Counted from the stretch's first letter, positions 12,912-26,500 are shown. The stretch: DNA of 64,000 nt from Selaginella moellendorffii (GCF_000143415.4 NW_003314324.1:1017277-1081276); one strand, 5' to 3'. Numbers and translations: made by a program. The notes: generated by a model not told the origin, from the sequence alone.

Positions 12912-13083
12912 TGAAGGCCAAGTGTACAGCTATGATGCCATATACTAATATTAGCATAATGGAATTTTGGTAACTGTTAGATTGGTTTCAATTTGGACCA
13001 CTCGCTCCTGTATATAAGCTAGGGTTTTTGGGTTAATTGATATGCATATTTTTTGTATTCCCTTTCCATATTCCAAGCACTCA
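12912..13083 (+). repeat. 3' LTR of the Ty3 element
   Basis: Pairs with 8532-8703 and is preceded by the AAAGGAGGGGA polypurine tract at about 12896-12906. Confidence 0.88.
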
Positions 13084-14105
13084 TAGTTTGAATTTTTATA
13101 ATTTAACTATTTGCATTTAAAGATTATAGGTAAGAATTATTTTATACATCAATATTCATACTTAAAAAAATATAAAACTTTAATCATTATTAAATTAAAT
13201 TCTTTAAAAAATAAATAATTTAAATAAAATAATTTATAAACATTTTTAAAAATTAATATAATTTATTTATTTATTATTTGTAGGTTATATGTAAAAGATA
13301 CTAAAATTAAAGCCTACTTAGATAAAAGATCATAATAAAAAACATAATAAATTTTATATTGATTTATGCTAACATTTGAATTTTAACAAAATTAATATTA
13401 AGCGGCAGTACTACAATATTTTAAATCTTTTGAAATAAAAGTTAAATTTAAAGTTTAAGACACTTTTACTTTACTTTAAAATTTCTTTCAACAATATGTT
13501 TTTGAATTTGGTAGTCTAAATAATTAAAATATTTTAATCACATTTTATTTAAATTTAACCTATTTATTATATTTAAATTATTTACTTCCCTCTTTCTTTT
13601 TTCACTGAGTATCTCTAGGAATATAACATTTAATTCTAAAGTAGTTAAATTTATTGAAATAACTATATTATAAAATTTATTTATTTAAAGCCTAAAATAA
13701 ATAATATTTTTTGATATACTAAAAAATATATGTTTAATAATAATGAAATAATTAATTTGAAATTTTATTTATAAAATTATTTAAGTCCATCGTATATGAT
13801 CATATTTATTTTTTTCATCAAATTTGCTGGATCCTCCACTATATTTTTAGATCTAAGTTTTAACATATATTTAATTGAAAATTTGAACATGTTTGTTTTA
13901 TTATTTAGATTCAAAAAATGATAAGGAAAACATAATATTTTATACTTAACATCCTATAAAGCTTATCAATAAGTTGATATATATATAACTTGTCTATGCT
14001 ATTTTAACACGTAATGATTATTTGGTCATTAATTACTATGTGTTATTTTTTCTCTTTTTTTTCAAAACTTTTTATGCTGTCATGAACATTTATTTACTTG
14101 TGTAA
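13084..14105. other. Very AT-rich intergenic sequence
   Basis: Mostly A/T runs and TTTAAATTT-type words. No gene or repeat boundary was recognised. Confidence 0.6.
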
Positions 14106-17100
14106 AGTTTAGAAATGTATATGTGTATGTACATGTATTACCTTGACTAGGTAATACATCAATTATAATACTATAGCATATGAATTTCCCATTTATGATT
14201 GAATATAGTCCATCTATTTTTGTATACAAGCAATATCTTGAACACACACATTGATGGAAGTGAGGGGTATTACAATTTATCCCTGAAAGACAAAGTTTTT
14301 TGGTTTTATTGCTTTAGTGTTTGGGATCATGTCTTTTTTATTTATTTTTCATTCTTTTTGAAATCGAGATCTATATTAGCTTTTTGCAAGATCTAGAATT
14401 TTAGCTATCATTGTGCTTAGATATGCTATTTCTTCTGAGCTTTGTTGCATTCTTTTCTTCTACTATGCCATGCTATTAGCAATCAAAGAGTATGTCATTT
14501 AAGGCTATTAATACTACTTCATTAGACTGAGCTTTTGGTGTTATGGGGTGTGATCATAATAGTATTGCACCCATTGTTATTTCCAACTTTTATAAGATGT
14601 GATTATATAACTTGTGTTATTTTCGGTGTTTTGCTATCTCCTATTAATATGGGGTGTGATTGTGATATTGATTAGTGAGATATGAATAATGCAATCCAAT
14701 TTTTGGAGAATGTTTGAAGATTGAGTTTATGAGAAGACAATGTTTACTAGCTCAAAAAAATTCCAAATTATGACAAAGAACTTGATGTAGCACACTTGAA
14801 TTTAGAGCCGAATTCCAAGCCCGTTGCGCTACGAAACGAGGGTCCAGTACAATCCTATGAGCACCAGCTCCCCGTATCCAGCACTTGCACGCAAAATGGT
14901 GTCAGACGGAGTCTGGCACAATTTTCGCATACCGGTGGCCTAACGCGAAGAGGAGGGTACCCCACTGACTAGAGTAGCATGGAGCTTGGGCTTAAACCTA
15001 ACCCAGACGCAGAACAAAAAGCAACACAGCCCAACGGGAGCCAAACTAATGTCTTAGGTGGTCAAATATACATTCCAACCATTATCCCTATTATACATTT
15101 GGAACCCCACCCCACCCCCCCCCCCCTGAGGAACATATGCTTTGGGCTTTCACCCCAAGCCACCTTTAGTACCAAGAGTTAGTCTCTAAGACAAGCTCAA
15201 AACTTACTAAATATGGAATGATCTTAGATTGCGAATTTGGATACGGGACGAACAACATTGTGTTCAGGCCAACCTCTACATTCCGTAGACATGCCAAATG
15301 AGCGAATCTAGACACTTTCTATATTTAGCATTTGGGACTGAAATGAGGCTAACACACAGGGTGTGATAGCGAAGGTGTTTGGCAAACACGGTAAGCTATC
15401 ATCTAGCGATATTGAAGGACTAGTCTCAATATGCGAGAGTTCTTGCCAAGCTAGTGCAAGACAAAGTAAAAGAGAACTAAAATGCTGAGCCAAATAGACA
15501 CTTTAAGAATTCCATCCTTATGCTCATCCGGCCAAGTATAGATGCTAGGTCTAATTTACTAACACTTGGACAAAAGAGGCTAATAAAGGGAATCAGTAGT
15601 ACCAACCTCCTGCTGTCATGACAATAAGGAAAGAGTGTGGCTATTTTATCCCCATTTATCCCCCAAAGTTCCTATGATCACATACGCACACCTCCACTTC
15701 TGCACTCTCACCCTGCCCCCCCCCCCCCCCCCCCTTAAAAAATATCAATGTCCTCATGGACTATTAACACTAACACTTCCATTTCCCCCCTTCCCCCCCC
15801 CCCTCCCCCTTCAGAAATGTCAATGTTCTTATTGACTAACAACCCCTACTAAGCCAAGGGGAACCAACACTTTTGCAATTATTTTGCAATTATTTTTTCT
15901 CCTAATCATTTCTGATTCTTATGATCCTCATTCTTAGTCTGGTGTTGAGTTAAGTGTTTTCTATCATTCTCATACTAATTTGGATGTTAAGTATATGCTA
16001 AAAATCTTAATTTTATTTCATTGGCAGGGCTTTTAATCAATTTTAATATTGAGTATTCCCCTATTCCAATAATCGAGTCACTTTGGCCAAAGTTTTAGAT
16101 TGAGTGCTCCTTAGTTGTAAGTATTATTGAAAACCTTTGTTTTATTATTGTTATTTGAAAGGTTTTATATGTTCCTTTAAAAGTGTGGACTTTTCTATTG
16201 ATTGTTTTGTCGTAAGTGTTAAATTGTGTCTTGAGAAGGTTGAAGAGATTGAGTGGTGTGAATCCTTTGTTTATCTTATGTTAACTAAAGTATTTTATCA
16301 CAATATATTTTTTGTTCTCCAAGTTTTGAACATATTTCTTTCTTTCCTTCTATTTTAACAATTGTTGAAAATTCCTTTTTTTATGCTTTTTTATCCACTT
16401 TTTCTTCTTTTATAATGTTTCTTCTTCCCTTTTTCTTGCGACACTTCAAATATATATTTGTTTTTTTTGGAGGAGGGGTTAGAGGGGATGGAAAGAAGTC
16501 CAACCCTAACAATAAAGTGAGGATGAATGAATACAATAGTGGAGTAAAAAATGAATGATATAAATTGTGGAGTGAGGATAAACATAACAAGTTTGAATAG
16601 AACATTTAACCCCAACGTAATGAAGTTAAATGGATGCAATACTAGAGTAAGGTTAAATATAAATGGTAAAATGAGGACAAATGCAATGAGTCCAAATAGA
16701 GCAGTGCTTTAGAACTTTCTTTCTTCTAAAGAAGGGATTACGAGGATGTGAAAAATGAATGAAAGGAGTTTAACCTCCCATATATAATGTTGGACAAGGA
16801 TGACAATTGTGAGTTTAAGTTAACATAGGTCTCAAATGTTAACTGAAGCGAAGATGCAAAAGCAAGTTTTACTTATAGTCATGAGTTCAAGTTAATGTTG
16901 GTCTTGGAGGATCGTTGACAAATAGACTTAGAAATGGGATATATTATTTGTTTCAAAGGTGCCTTATGGAATATAGTGGCTCTTAAAGTCTTATTTTGGT
17001 TCAAAATTATAACTTTGTGGTTGATTTGAACATTTGGCAGTTGTATACAAAATTATAATTGATTCATTGTTTATGCTATAGCTTTGAATTTTGTTTCAGT

Positions 17101-17410
17101 CATGGTTGTTAACAATTTTGTTGGTGGTTTTATTGGAGATTTAGATTCTTGTAATAGTTTATAATCACACAATAAAAGCTTCAAATATTCCACCTAACTT
17201 ATTGTCATCACCTTTTTATCTTTCGGAGGGGGAGATATATAATGTTTGTAAATATATATCTGTATGTACATGTATTACTTTGGTTAGATAATACACTAAT
17301 TATACTACTATAATATATGGACTGTTTATTTGGGATTGAATCTAATCCATTCATTCTTCTATATAAGCAGGGGTCTAAATATATCTATTCTTATATCTTG
17401 AGCGCCCATA
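14106..17410 (+). mobile_element. Non-coding LTR retrotransposon
   Basis: Related terminal sequences at 14106-14250 and 17243-17410 share GTATGTACATGTATTAC, a run ending TCTTGA(A/G)C, and the same order. The polypurine tract TCGGAGGGGGAGATAT lies immediately before the 3' copy (17222-17238). The roughly 3-kb interior has no recognisable gag or pol. Just after the 5' LTR, CATTGATGGAAGTGAGGGG resembles the leader of the 8.5-kb element (CATTGGTGGAGGTGAAGGG). The 3' copy has about 23 extra bases, and divergence is substantial. Confidence 0.65.
15090..15165 (+). repeat. Fragment related to the LTR core of the nest elements
   Basis: The order CTATTATACATTTGGAACCCC, poly-C, GAGGAACATATGCTTTGGGCTTTCACCCC matches the LTR core found at 22965-23040, 28975-29040 and 42665-42755. 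The surrounding 14.8-15.2 kb may be a decayed solo LTR of that family inside the 14.1-17.4 kb element. Poly-C tracts recur at 15716-15735 and 15795-15808. Confidence 0.5.
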
Positions 17411-17582
17411 CTTGTAATATATAGAAACAGTTGATTTAATTGCAATATAAATTGATTTAGCAACAATATAGTAATACAAATAGTATACTACTTCATCATA
17501 TTCAAAATTGTACAGTCATCCTTGTATAGATAATCATCCACGACATGCATATATCCCACACCCATTTTACTTCAGTTCTCAT

Positions 17583-17709
17583 AAATAACTAAAACGAACA
17601 AAGAAAAGGATTAATGTGAGGCTGGAAAGGTGTTTAAAACATTGGCTCTCATGGATAACTAAAATGAACAAAGAAGAGAATTAATGTGAGGCTGGAAAGG
17701 TATTTAAAA
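17583..17709. repeat. Tandem duplication, about 60-bp unit
   Basis: Two successive copies of ATAACTAAAA(C/T)GAACAAAGAA..ATTAATGTGAGGCTGGAAAGGT.TTTAAAAC, at about 17583-17640 and 17654-17709, differ at only a few positions. Confidence 0.8.
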
Positions 17710-17724
17710 CGTAGTTTATGTTTA

Positions 17725-18241
17725 TCATTCCCCATACAAGATGTTGCAGCTGGCAAGTCTCTGGGAGCTCCACAAAATCCATGAGGTTGTCATCGAGAAC
17801 CAAGCTGCACTCAGTGAAATTGGCATTTCAGTTAGAGACAGTGGCAATCACTCCCAAGAACATCCTAGATCTGATCTGTGCACAAAAAAAAAAACATTAG
17901 AGTTCAGCGATCAAAGTTTCAAGAGCAACATCATGAACTGACATCTGTGGTCTGTGAAACTCTGACTTTGGAAGTTGTCGATCAAGCAAATTCCAATGTT
18001 ATATCCCCTGATAGAGAGAAAGAAACACACAGAAATTCTTATGAATGCTAAGAAGGGATGAAATTAAAGAGAAATGCTCAGGGCTTACATCACTTCCTCC
18101 ATGTCTTTGAAGTCTGCTGGACCATAGGTGAGAGTGAAAAGTTCTGCATTCTTGATTCAGGATGGACAGAATCGAGAAAAACCACAAAGACACAGTGAGC
18201 GCTCCACGAATCTCTAGATCCAGGACGGGATTTAGCAGCTC
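17725..18241 (-). pseudogene. BET3/TRAPPC3 segmental pseudogene
   Basis: The minus strand matches the functional BET3 gene at 55896-56530, including intron sequence (the intron ending ATCAAGAATGCAG, and the TTTCTTTCTCTCTATCAG acceptor before GGGATA.AACATTGGAATT). It is therefore a DNA-level copy, not a retrocopy. It is dead: the Trp codon of the SNW motif is TGA (17830-17828), the segment encoding the residues around KANVTRC is deleted, and 14 bp are lost after GAGACTTGCCAG. Exon 1 and the last exon are absent or unrecognisable. It ends about 120 bp upstream of the GMP synthase start codon. Confidence 0.9.
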
Positions 18242-18359
18242 TCCGCATCCATGACCTTCTCATTCGGCATATTCGATGGCATCATTTGTCCTTCGTATTT
18301 CGTATTTTGACATATTCTCTGATTCTCTAAAGCCCTAAAAGCTTTCTTTCTCTCTCGCG

Positions 18360-19191
18360 ATGGAGGAGGAGGCGTCGCGGCACAGCGTAGCGCTGGTGCT
18401 GGATTTTGGCTCCCAGTACACGCATCTCATCACGCGCCGCATCCGGCAGCTCGGCGTCTGCTCCTTCTGCCTCTCCGCCGCCGAGGCATCGCTCGACGCC
18501 GTCGCCAAGCTCGCGCCGTCGCTCATCCTCCTCTCCGGCGGCCCCCATTCCGTCTACGAGCCCGGCGCCCCCAGCGTCCCTCCCGGATTCTTCGATTACG
18601 TCCGCGATCGCGGCGTCCCAGTGGTGGGCATTTGCTATGGGCTGCAGCTCATCGTTGCGCAGATGGGCGGCAGTGTCGAGCCGGCCGCCAATCGCGAGTA
18701 TGGGAGCATGGATGTCGTGCCAGTGGCGGGATCGGTGTTGTATGGCGACGACGATTCTACGCAGTCTGTGTGGATGAGCCATGGGGACGAAGTTGTGGAA
18801 ATGCCGCGCGGATTTGTCGTTGTGGCGAGGAGTGTTCAAGGCAGCATTGCGGCGATCGAGAATCCAGACTTGGGAATCTATGCATTGCAATATCATCCAG
18901 AGGTACTCGTGATTCTTTCCTTGTGCAATGCCTTGCGTGATCTTCTTCGATCTTCACTGATTGTTTTTTGTGTTTGTTTGAATTTGAAAGCTTGCATTTG
19001 ATTTGTTCTTTAGAAAACTTTTGGTCTAGTGCAATGCTTTGTGTGTTCTACTTTGATGTGGTTGATTTTCTTTGAAAGGGTGTGTTGTTTGAATTCATTT
19101 GAAAGTTTGCATTTCATTTGTTCTCTCTTTCTTGCTCTTGGTTTTTTACAATAACTTTCAAGGATTTTTTTGCTGTGATTGATCTTCTTCT

Positions 19192-19235
<44 letters not shown>

Positions 19236-20575
19236 CCCTAAACTTTTGATCTTGTCAGGTTAGTCATTCGCCTAAAGGCATTGACACACTAAAGCGCTTG
19301 TTGTTCGAAGTTGGCGGCCTTACAGACGATTGGAAGGTGCAAGACGTTTTGCAAGAGCAGATTGATCTGATCGCAACTACAGTCGGACCTGACGATCATG
19401 CCATTTGTGCGCTGTCTGGAGGAGTCGATTCCACCGTTGCGGCAACCATCGTTCACAAAGTTATGGGCGATCGTCTACACTGCGTCTTCGTTGATAATGG
19501 ACTCTTGAGGTAGGTTCTTTTTTTTTTTTGGCTTCTCCGATTTCTTGAGCTTGTTCTCTCTTTCGTCTCGAAGTAGCTTTGATTTGATCCATCTTCTTTC
19601 CAGGTACAAGGAGCGAGAGCGCGTCATGGAAACTTTCAAGCGTGACTTGCACCTCCCGGTTGTCTGCGTGGATGCGGGCTCCCAGTTCCTGGCGAAGCTC
19701 GAGGGAGTTGTGGATCCAGAGCGCAAGCGGAAGATAATCGGCGCGGAGTTCATTGCCGTCTTTGATGAGTTCTCCAGAAAGCTCGAACAAGAGCTTGGCA
19801 AGAAGCCCAAGTACCTGGTGCAAGGGACGCTCTATCCCGACGTGATCGAGTCGTGTCCTCCTCCTGGAGTCGTGGGACACTCTCACACTATCAAAAGCCA
19901 CCACAACGTTGGGGGACTTCCACCATCGATGAAACTTTTGCTCTTGGAACCTTTGAAGTGGCTTTTCAAGGACGAGGTGAGTGTAGTACGTTGAATCAGA
20001 TCTTTCTTCCATGCATTGCTTCTTTTCTTCTCCAGGTAAGAAAGCTCGGAAAACTTCTTGGCATTCCCGAAGGATTTCTCAAAAGGCATCCATTTCCTGG
20101 TCCCGGTTTGGCTGTTCGTGTGATCGGTGGCGACGTTACTGAGGAAAACCTTGAAACTTTGAGATTGGTAAGCACACACCCTGTGCTTTTTGTGTTCTAT
20201 CACTTCCACTGGTTCTTGTTTGTAGGTGGACGAGGTTTTCACAGCTTCGATCAAAGAGGCTGGTCTCTACGACGAGATGTGGCAAGCTTTCGCTGGCATT
20301 CTCCCCGTCAAGACTGTGGGAGTCCAAGGAGACAAAAGGACTCACTCCGGCAGCGTTGTTCTTCGTGCGGTCACCAGCGAAGATGGCATGACTGCCGAGA
20401 GGTTCTCTCGTTTAACTTTTCCTTTTTCTTTGCTTACACTGTTTGTGCTAGGTATACATTCAAAAGGGAGTTTCTCGACCAGGTGACGAGAGAAATCTGT
20501 AATACGGTGGTGGACGTGAACAGGGTCTTTTATGACTTGACTTCGAAGCCCCCCGCAACGATAGAGTGGGAGTGA
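18360..20575 (+). CDS. guaA: GMP synthase (glutamine-hydrolysing)
   Basis: Converts XMP to GMP with glutamine and ATP, the last step of de novo guanine nucleotide synthesis. Exons: 18360-18902, 19259-19509, 19604-19976, 20036-20167, 20226-20401, 20452-20575; 1599 nt, 532 residues, the usual family length. The N-terminal class I amidotransferase has [10 protein letters not shown], the nucleophile in GICYGLQLI and the YHPEV His/Glu pair at the exon 1-2 junction. The ATP-pyrophosphatase P-loop is [11 protein letters not shown] in exon 2. The C-terminal dimerisation domain ends [13 protein letters not shown], the typical C-terminus. Introns are 51-94 bp except intron 1 (356 bp), which carries a CT microsatellite. 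The ATG follows a CT-rich leader. The gene symbol is the bacterial name for the family. Confidence 0.96.
19194..19233 (+). repeat. CT microsatellite in GMP synthase intron 1
   Basis: About 18-20 CT dinucleotides upstream of the intron 1 acceptor. It could serve as an extended polypyrimidine tract. Confidence 0.9.
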
Positions 20576-22048
20576 ATTGCTCGAATTTGATTTGTTTTAC
20601 TACACTGACTTTTGCTGACAACTCAAAGGCAACGCACATTCTTTTCTTCGTCTAGACCAGTTCTTAGCAAAGGATCATGTAACCTTCCCCAAACAACTTT
20701 TTCTTTAGGGTTTTGCAGAGCAAACCCAATATGTATATACGGATTTTTATTAAATTTTCTCCTCAAGCCATTGAATATTCTCGGTATATGCGCGTAATAC
20801 TTTATTTGATCAAGCAAATCATCAAATGTCATGAAGAAACAATGTGTTGCAATCCTTGGGTTTTGGTAGTAACTTTCATGCTGCTGGGGCAAAGACCAAA
20901 TGCCATGCAACTCTCCAGTAGCTTGCAACTGAGAAAAAATGTGTTTCATTGCAAGCCCAGATGGATGGTATGGTGGACTACCCTCACAGCTACATGTGAG
21001 TAAAACCAATTAAAAAAAGCCTGCATTTCAAAAGTATCAAATAGTCATCATGCATAGCATATATACTGTACATAATTTTAAAGTTTAGCTGCCAAAATAT
21101 TGTCCACATAAATGGAGAGTGGAAAATCAAACTTCCCCTTTTAAACAGCTTATAATTTCTCCAGATATGTAGAGGCAATACTTGTTCTTACTTTATTACC
21201 TCTCTCTGTGTAGTACATCAATCATAAAACAAATATTAAATAATGGAACGATAAAAACTCAAAAATACATCATAAATTCATATGAACAATTTAATATTTC
21301 GTCTTTAATAATAATAGAGCTGTTTTCAGTTTTAATCTCTTTTAGTATAAAAATCACTGAAGTACTTAAAATAATTATTTAAGTCTCAATTTTAAAAGGA
21401 AAAGAAAAATGCTTAAATTTTAAATTTTATAAAATGTATATCCAATTATTAGAGTTGAGATGTTTAAATGTAAAGTAAAAATATTTGCTTACTCAACTAT
21501 GATTGTTAAAATGTTTATTCAATTTCCTTAAAAATATGAAACCATTAAAAATAATAAAAGTAAGTTCTAATTCAAGGAAATTAATGATTCAATATAAACA
21601 CCAGAGTAAATTTTAATTAAATATGATTTCATTAAATTTAAAACCCAATATAAAAGCTAAAACAATAACAAATCAAACTTTAATTAGTGATTTTACTTTT
21701 TCCAATACAAATTGGGTAAGTATAGTGCTAAAAGAACTATATAAATTATTTAAATTCAAAGAGTAGTTAAAAGTATTTAAGGTAATTAATTTAAATTTTA
21801 TTAATATAAATTTTATTTAATTTTCTTCATTTTGGATAATTTTAACAAGTTAACTATCTTATCAAATAAATTTTGTAATGTAATTAAAAATTTTAGTACC
21901 ACTAATTTTGAGACCTTTATTATACCTATTGAATTTTTCATACTTAATTACAATATGGAATTGCTAATACAACTCTATTATCTGGTGTGAGATAATAGAT
22001 TTTGCATTTAGGATGTTAGATATGGTGATTAAATCGTTCTCAAGCATT
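20576..22048. other. AT-rich intergenic sequence
   Basis: GMP synthase 3' UTR, then AT-rich sequence up to the left boundary of the retrotransposon nest. No gene was seen. Confidence 0.6.
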
Positions 22049-23537
22049 TGTAAGTGACTAAATTTTCCATTCTACTTAAGTCATTTAACCACACAGAGGA
22101 GTCTCACTCATAATCTCTATAAGTCTTATTTTGGACTTAGGGACTTGCTAGCCCCAAGAATGGCATCCATGCCACTCAACCATTGCACTTGGTCCAAGTG
22201 CTCCACATGTCCGATCCCATGACTGACACCCTAAGGTACCACCGACATATCAGTCCATTACGCTAAGGCCTTGCCCATTCACCTTGGTCATACCGGTGGT
22301 CTGACACCACTTACATCATAATTCCGTCTCTCAAAGACTGAGCCATCTGTTCATGAGTGATCATCTCAGATCCACTCCTTAGCATCCTTAGGATGCCCGC
22401 AGACGTGGGGAATAGCCTTCCCCAATATCCTTTTTCCAGTCCCCACCAAGTCCCTTTCTGCCCATGGCCATATTCACCAACACTGCCACTGGATCGAGGC
22501 CCATAAGCCCAACCACTAAGTCCTATGGTCCTCTAGGACTTTCTCACCACATGACTGTATCCTTGGTCACTACACCAGAGGACTACTCCTCTTCCTTTCC
22601 ACATTCTGGGTTTTTGGGACAACATTTTGGAACACCATGGCCCTACGTGAGCCTCATAGGTACCACATTTGGGTGCTCTAGCCATGGGCTTAGAGCGAGG
22701 TTCCATTGAGCCACGCTAGGTATCCAAGTAAATAATGCCACCCACACTTGGATTAGGAGCATTGACCATTCGATCTCCCGGGGGAACTAAAGCAGACTCT
22801 TGAACACTTTACCAAGCTACCTCGCTTGTCAGTCCGTATTCATTCTAGTCTTGGACTTCCCAGTGGTCAGCTCATCACCCAACACCTGGGTATAACCTTC
22901 CTGGGCCAAACTGGCCTTTCCTGGCCAAACTAGCTCCACTAGGCTCCAACCCCCACACTCTCCCTACTATACTTTTGGAACCCTCTGCAGCCGCCCCCCC
23001 CCCCCCCCCCCCAGGGGACAATCACTTTGGGCTTTCACCCAACAGTCTGTATTACTATTCGAACTTGGACTCGGACTCGGTCTCGGTCCTGGTTGCGAAC
23101 TCGGACTCGGTCTCGGTTTCATCTCGGACTCCATCTCGGACTCCATCTCGGGTCCATCTCAGACTCCATCTCAGGTCCATCTCGGACTCCATCTCAGGTC
23201 CATCTCAGACTCCATCTCGGGTCCATCTCGGACTCCATCTCAAACTCCATCTCGGACTCCATCTTGGACTCCATCTCGGGTCCATCTCGGGTTCATCTCG
23301 GACTCTATCTCGAGTCCATCTTGGACTCTATCTTGGGTCCCTTTTCTAGAGACTCACTTATTGCTTTCTTTGTGCTTGTTCCTCGAGCACTTCGTTGGGA
23401 GTTCCACTCCCACTCTCGACCTCTCAAGTCGGAGCTTTTAGTCCAAACGTGTTACGTTCGTTTGGCTTTCATTTCGGCCACTACCACATAGCACCCTTTC
23501 GGCTCCACTTTAAGGCCTAGGGATTTTGTGTCTCACA
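22049..23537 (-). repeat. 3' LTR of the outer LARD-like element
   Basis: TG..CA bounded, 1489 bp. It contains the CTATACTTTTGGAACCC, poly-C and TTTGGGCTTTCACCC core and a hexamer-type TCGGACTC/TCCATCTCGGAC array at 23060-23340 that yields artefactual Ser/Asp repeat ORFs. Confidence 0.9.
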
Positions 23538-26500
23538 ACTCCACCACCTATAGACAAAGTTTGATGTCTTCATTGAACGATAAATTATTTTATAAGGTAA
23601 TACCAATATATATTACCCTTTCCATTCTTGGCACCTCGCTAATATTCGTCAATGGTTTGATATTGAAGGCTCACTATGCCTTGCCCATCCTCTAAGGAGG
23701 ATAGTCTCTCCAACTTAGAGACTGATTGGACCACTTGTGGTGGTTCTTTCCTTTTATTGGTTTAGTTTTCACTAAACCTGTTAAAGACACTATCTCTATC
23801 TCAATCCCACTACTCCTTCTTGAGTAGTCTCAGTTTCCATCGATATAACCTTTGCACTTTAGAACTTTTACTTTTGACTTCTTGAAGTCAATTTTCTAGG
23901 TGTCTCCGACACCTTGCATTGCATATATTGTGCAACTCCACTTCCCCATCCTAGGAAGTTCTCTACTTGAGGGAACCATCATCCTCTCTTCTATTTTGTG
24001 CCACCTTAAGCACTAAGTTTCAGTTATCATAATTTGTGTTAGGGCTATCCATGGCCCTATTATTTGGTTACTTTACCGCTCCCTCCTTTGGAGCTTCCAC
24101 TTTTGCCAAATCGGAGCAATTGGGAATCCATCCTTGGAAACACATTGCCTTTCCCACAATTCGTTAACACCCAACACATTAGTGTTTTTGGCCTAACTTT
24201 GCTTTTTGGATTCTTTCCCATGATTCCCATGGCTTTTTTCTTAGCCACTAGTCTTTTGCTCCTATCCTTGATTGTTGCACCTAGCAACATCGGATCGCTA
24301 CCTCCATTCTCAAGGTATCTTTTCGGTTCCATAGCAAAGACTTTGCTTTGCCAAGTCTAGAGGGTGTTCACCTCTAGTACGTCTTTTTAGCATTTTCTAT
24401 TGTGGGCTTTATCCTTGGCCCAACTTTGTGACCCTCCTGTGGGTCTCTTATAGAGACTAGTTTCCTTAGACTCACTATACCATCACATTGTCAAAGATCA
24501 TTTCCCTTAGGTGTTCTTCCCACTTGGTCACCTTGACCAAGCCACACCATCATCAGTAGTTCAAATCAACACTTTGAACTAAGAACTTTATCCTTTAACC
24601 TCACAAGAACTTTGTCTTTGTTTTAACCATAAGATCATCTAGTGATCTAACCTTGGCACCTTAACAGGTTTGCCAATAGGTATTAAGTCCTCCAGACTTT
24701 TAAGTTGTTCACCATAACCCCGGGGGCATCCCCCACACTTGGCAGTGCACCCAAGCCAGCCCTTCCAACTAAGGGTCCATAGCAACTGAGACTGGGTGTC
24801 CCCATCTCATTCACCACGTCCTTGTTGCCACTCGCACCAAAGTGTTCAAGTTAGATTGCTAAGTCACACTAAGCAATCTAACCGTTCATCACAACTTTGA
24901 GGCATCCTCTACTTGGTGGTGTGCCTAAGCCAGTCTCCTTATTGAGAGTCTATGACCACCAAAAAATGAATGTCCTCATATTTCAAACTATCACCATGCC
25001 GTAGTGAGTTGGGATTCAAACCCAAGCACCAGAGGGTCGGGACTCGAATCCAACCTCCGTATATGCATTTACGGAAGGCATCATCCAAGATGCTTGGTGT
25101 GACTCCCCACGCCGGTGCACCAACTTATAGTTAAAGCACACTACAAATCACAGTTTAGGAACTTAGTTCTTCTACACTACCAAGTCCTCTCACTTGACAA
25201 ATCTATGATCATGCATAGACTCCTCCATGCTTCGCCCCATGGGCCACCCCTTTTGAAGTTGGCACCTTCAACTAGAGGATTTGTTCCCCTGACTTGCCAA
25301 TCTCACTTAGCAAGTCATCCGACCAACGTAATATGGTTTCATGCACAAGCGTGAAAGTCCTTGACTATCGACTTTCATTCAAAGTCATCCCTTTGAGCAC
25401 TTGGGAACTGCTTCCCCAACCTTGATAGTATTGCGTTATAGCAAATTTCAAGGCCACGCTTCTGCTATGCCACTTTGATTTCACGTGTTTTATGAACCAT
25501 TTACACTTGGCTTTCTAGGTACTAAGTTACCTAGAATTGTCTTTGGGAACCTTTGAAGGAACTCTGTCCCTTAGCTTGTTAAGGCCTCTCCTTTCACAAG
25601 CTTTGTAATTGCCATATGGTTTAATATGGACAATTCCATGCTTTAGACTTTCCATGGCATTGCGGTTGCTAGTAACAACATGCATGAGCACCCACTTGAT
25701 TCTCCACTTCTAACTGACATAACCACTCTTGGTTATGCAATTCAATTCTTATGGTTTGGTTCTATCCCTTTACTACTTGTTTTTGGCCTCACACCTTTCC
25801 TTCAGTTATTTTCCTCCAGACTAGGAGGATAGCTTTGCACTTTCTACCATGCCGTAGCAAGTATTCTTAGGGATGAACCTACTCAATAGCTTAGGGAGTG
25901 GTTCCTCAATCCGAATATGCTCACACACCGGGATTAATATTGCTACTTATGGGCTTTTATATGCCCATCACTAGCCTTGCTAAAATTCCATTTTGGCTTT
26001 GAATTCGGATAGATAGTCTTCTTCTGTTTCCGCAATCTTGAACATTTTGATAACACCTTCTATTCATCATTTGCTAGGGACTTAGTCCCATAAGCTTTAT
26101 CTATTACCCTCGCGACACTAAACACCACCTCCTGGTGTTCTAGAGTGTTTGGGTGTTCTAATGATGGCCTCCTTGACAATGAGCATTTCCCTTTACAACA
26201 TTGACTCACTATATCGCAACATAAATAATTTATTCCCTGTAAGGGTATATCTAACTTTTTTAAGCTTAAGGCATCACACCTTAGCACATTCTGTGTCTCT
26301 ACATTATCGACCCCACAAGCCTACCTTTATGACACTTTTTACTTGTGTCTAGGTCTTTGCCAAGACCAATATGGTCCTTTCTCATGCCAACTATTCGTTA
26401 CCACTGCACTATAGAATTTACACACAACTTTGTGTCAAAGTTGTTTTTTTTCTAGGAACACCTTTCCCACAACTTTAGTATTGCACCTTCTACCATCAAT

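Larger units (their letters stand above)
8532..13083 (+). mobile_element. Degenerate Ty3/gypsy retrotransposon with 172-bp LTRs
   Basis: Both LTRs are 172 bp (8532-8703 and 12912-13083), start TGA(G/A)GGCCAAGTG and end ACACTCA/GCACTCA. A polypurine tract AAAGGAGGGGA ends just before the 3' LTR. Domain order is gag, protease, RT, RNase H, integrase, which is Ty3/gypsy order. By eye the LTRs differ at about 20 sites, nearly all transitions, so the insertion is old and probably was methylated. No target-site duplication is visible (GTTCG against TAGTT). No chromodomain was found. Frames are broken throughout. Confidence 0.88.
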
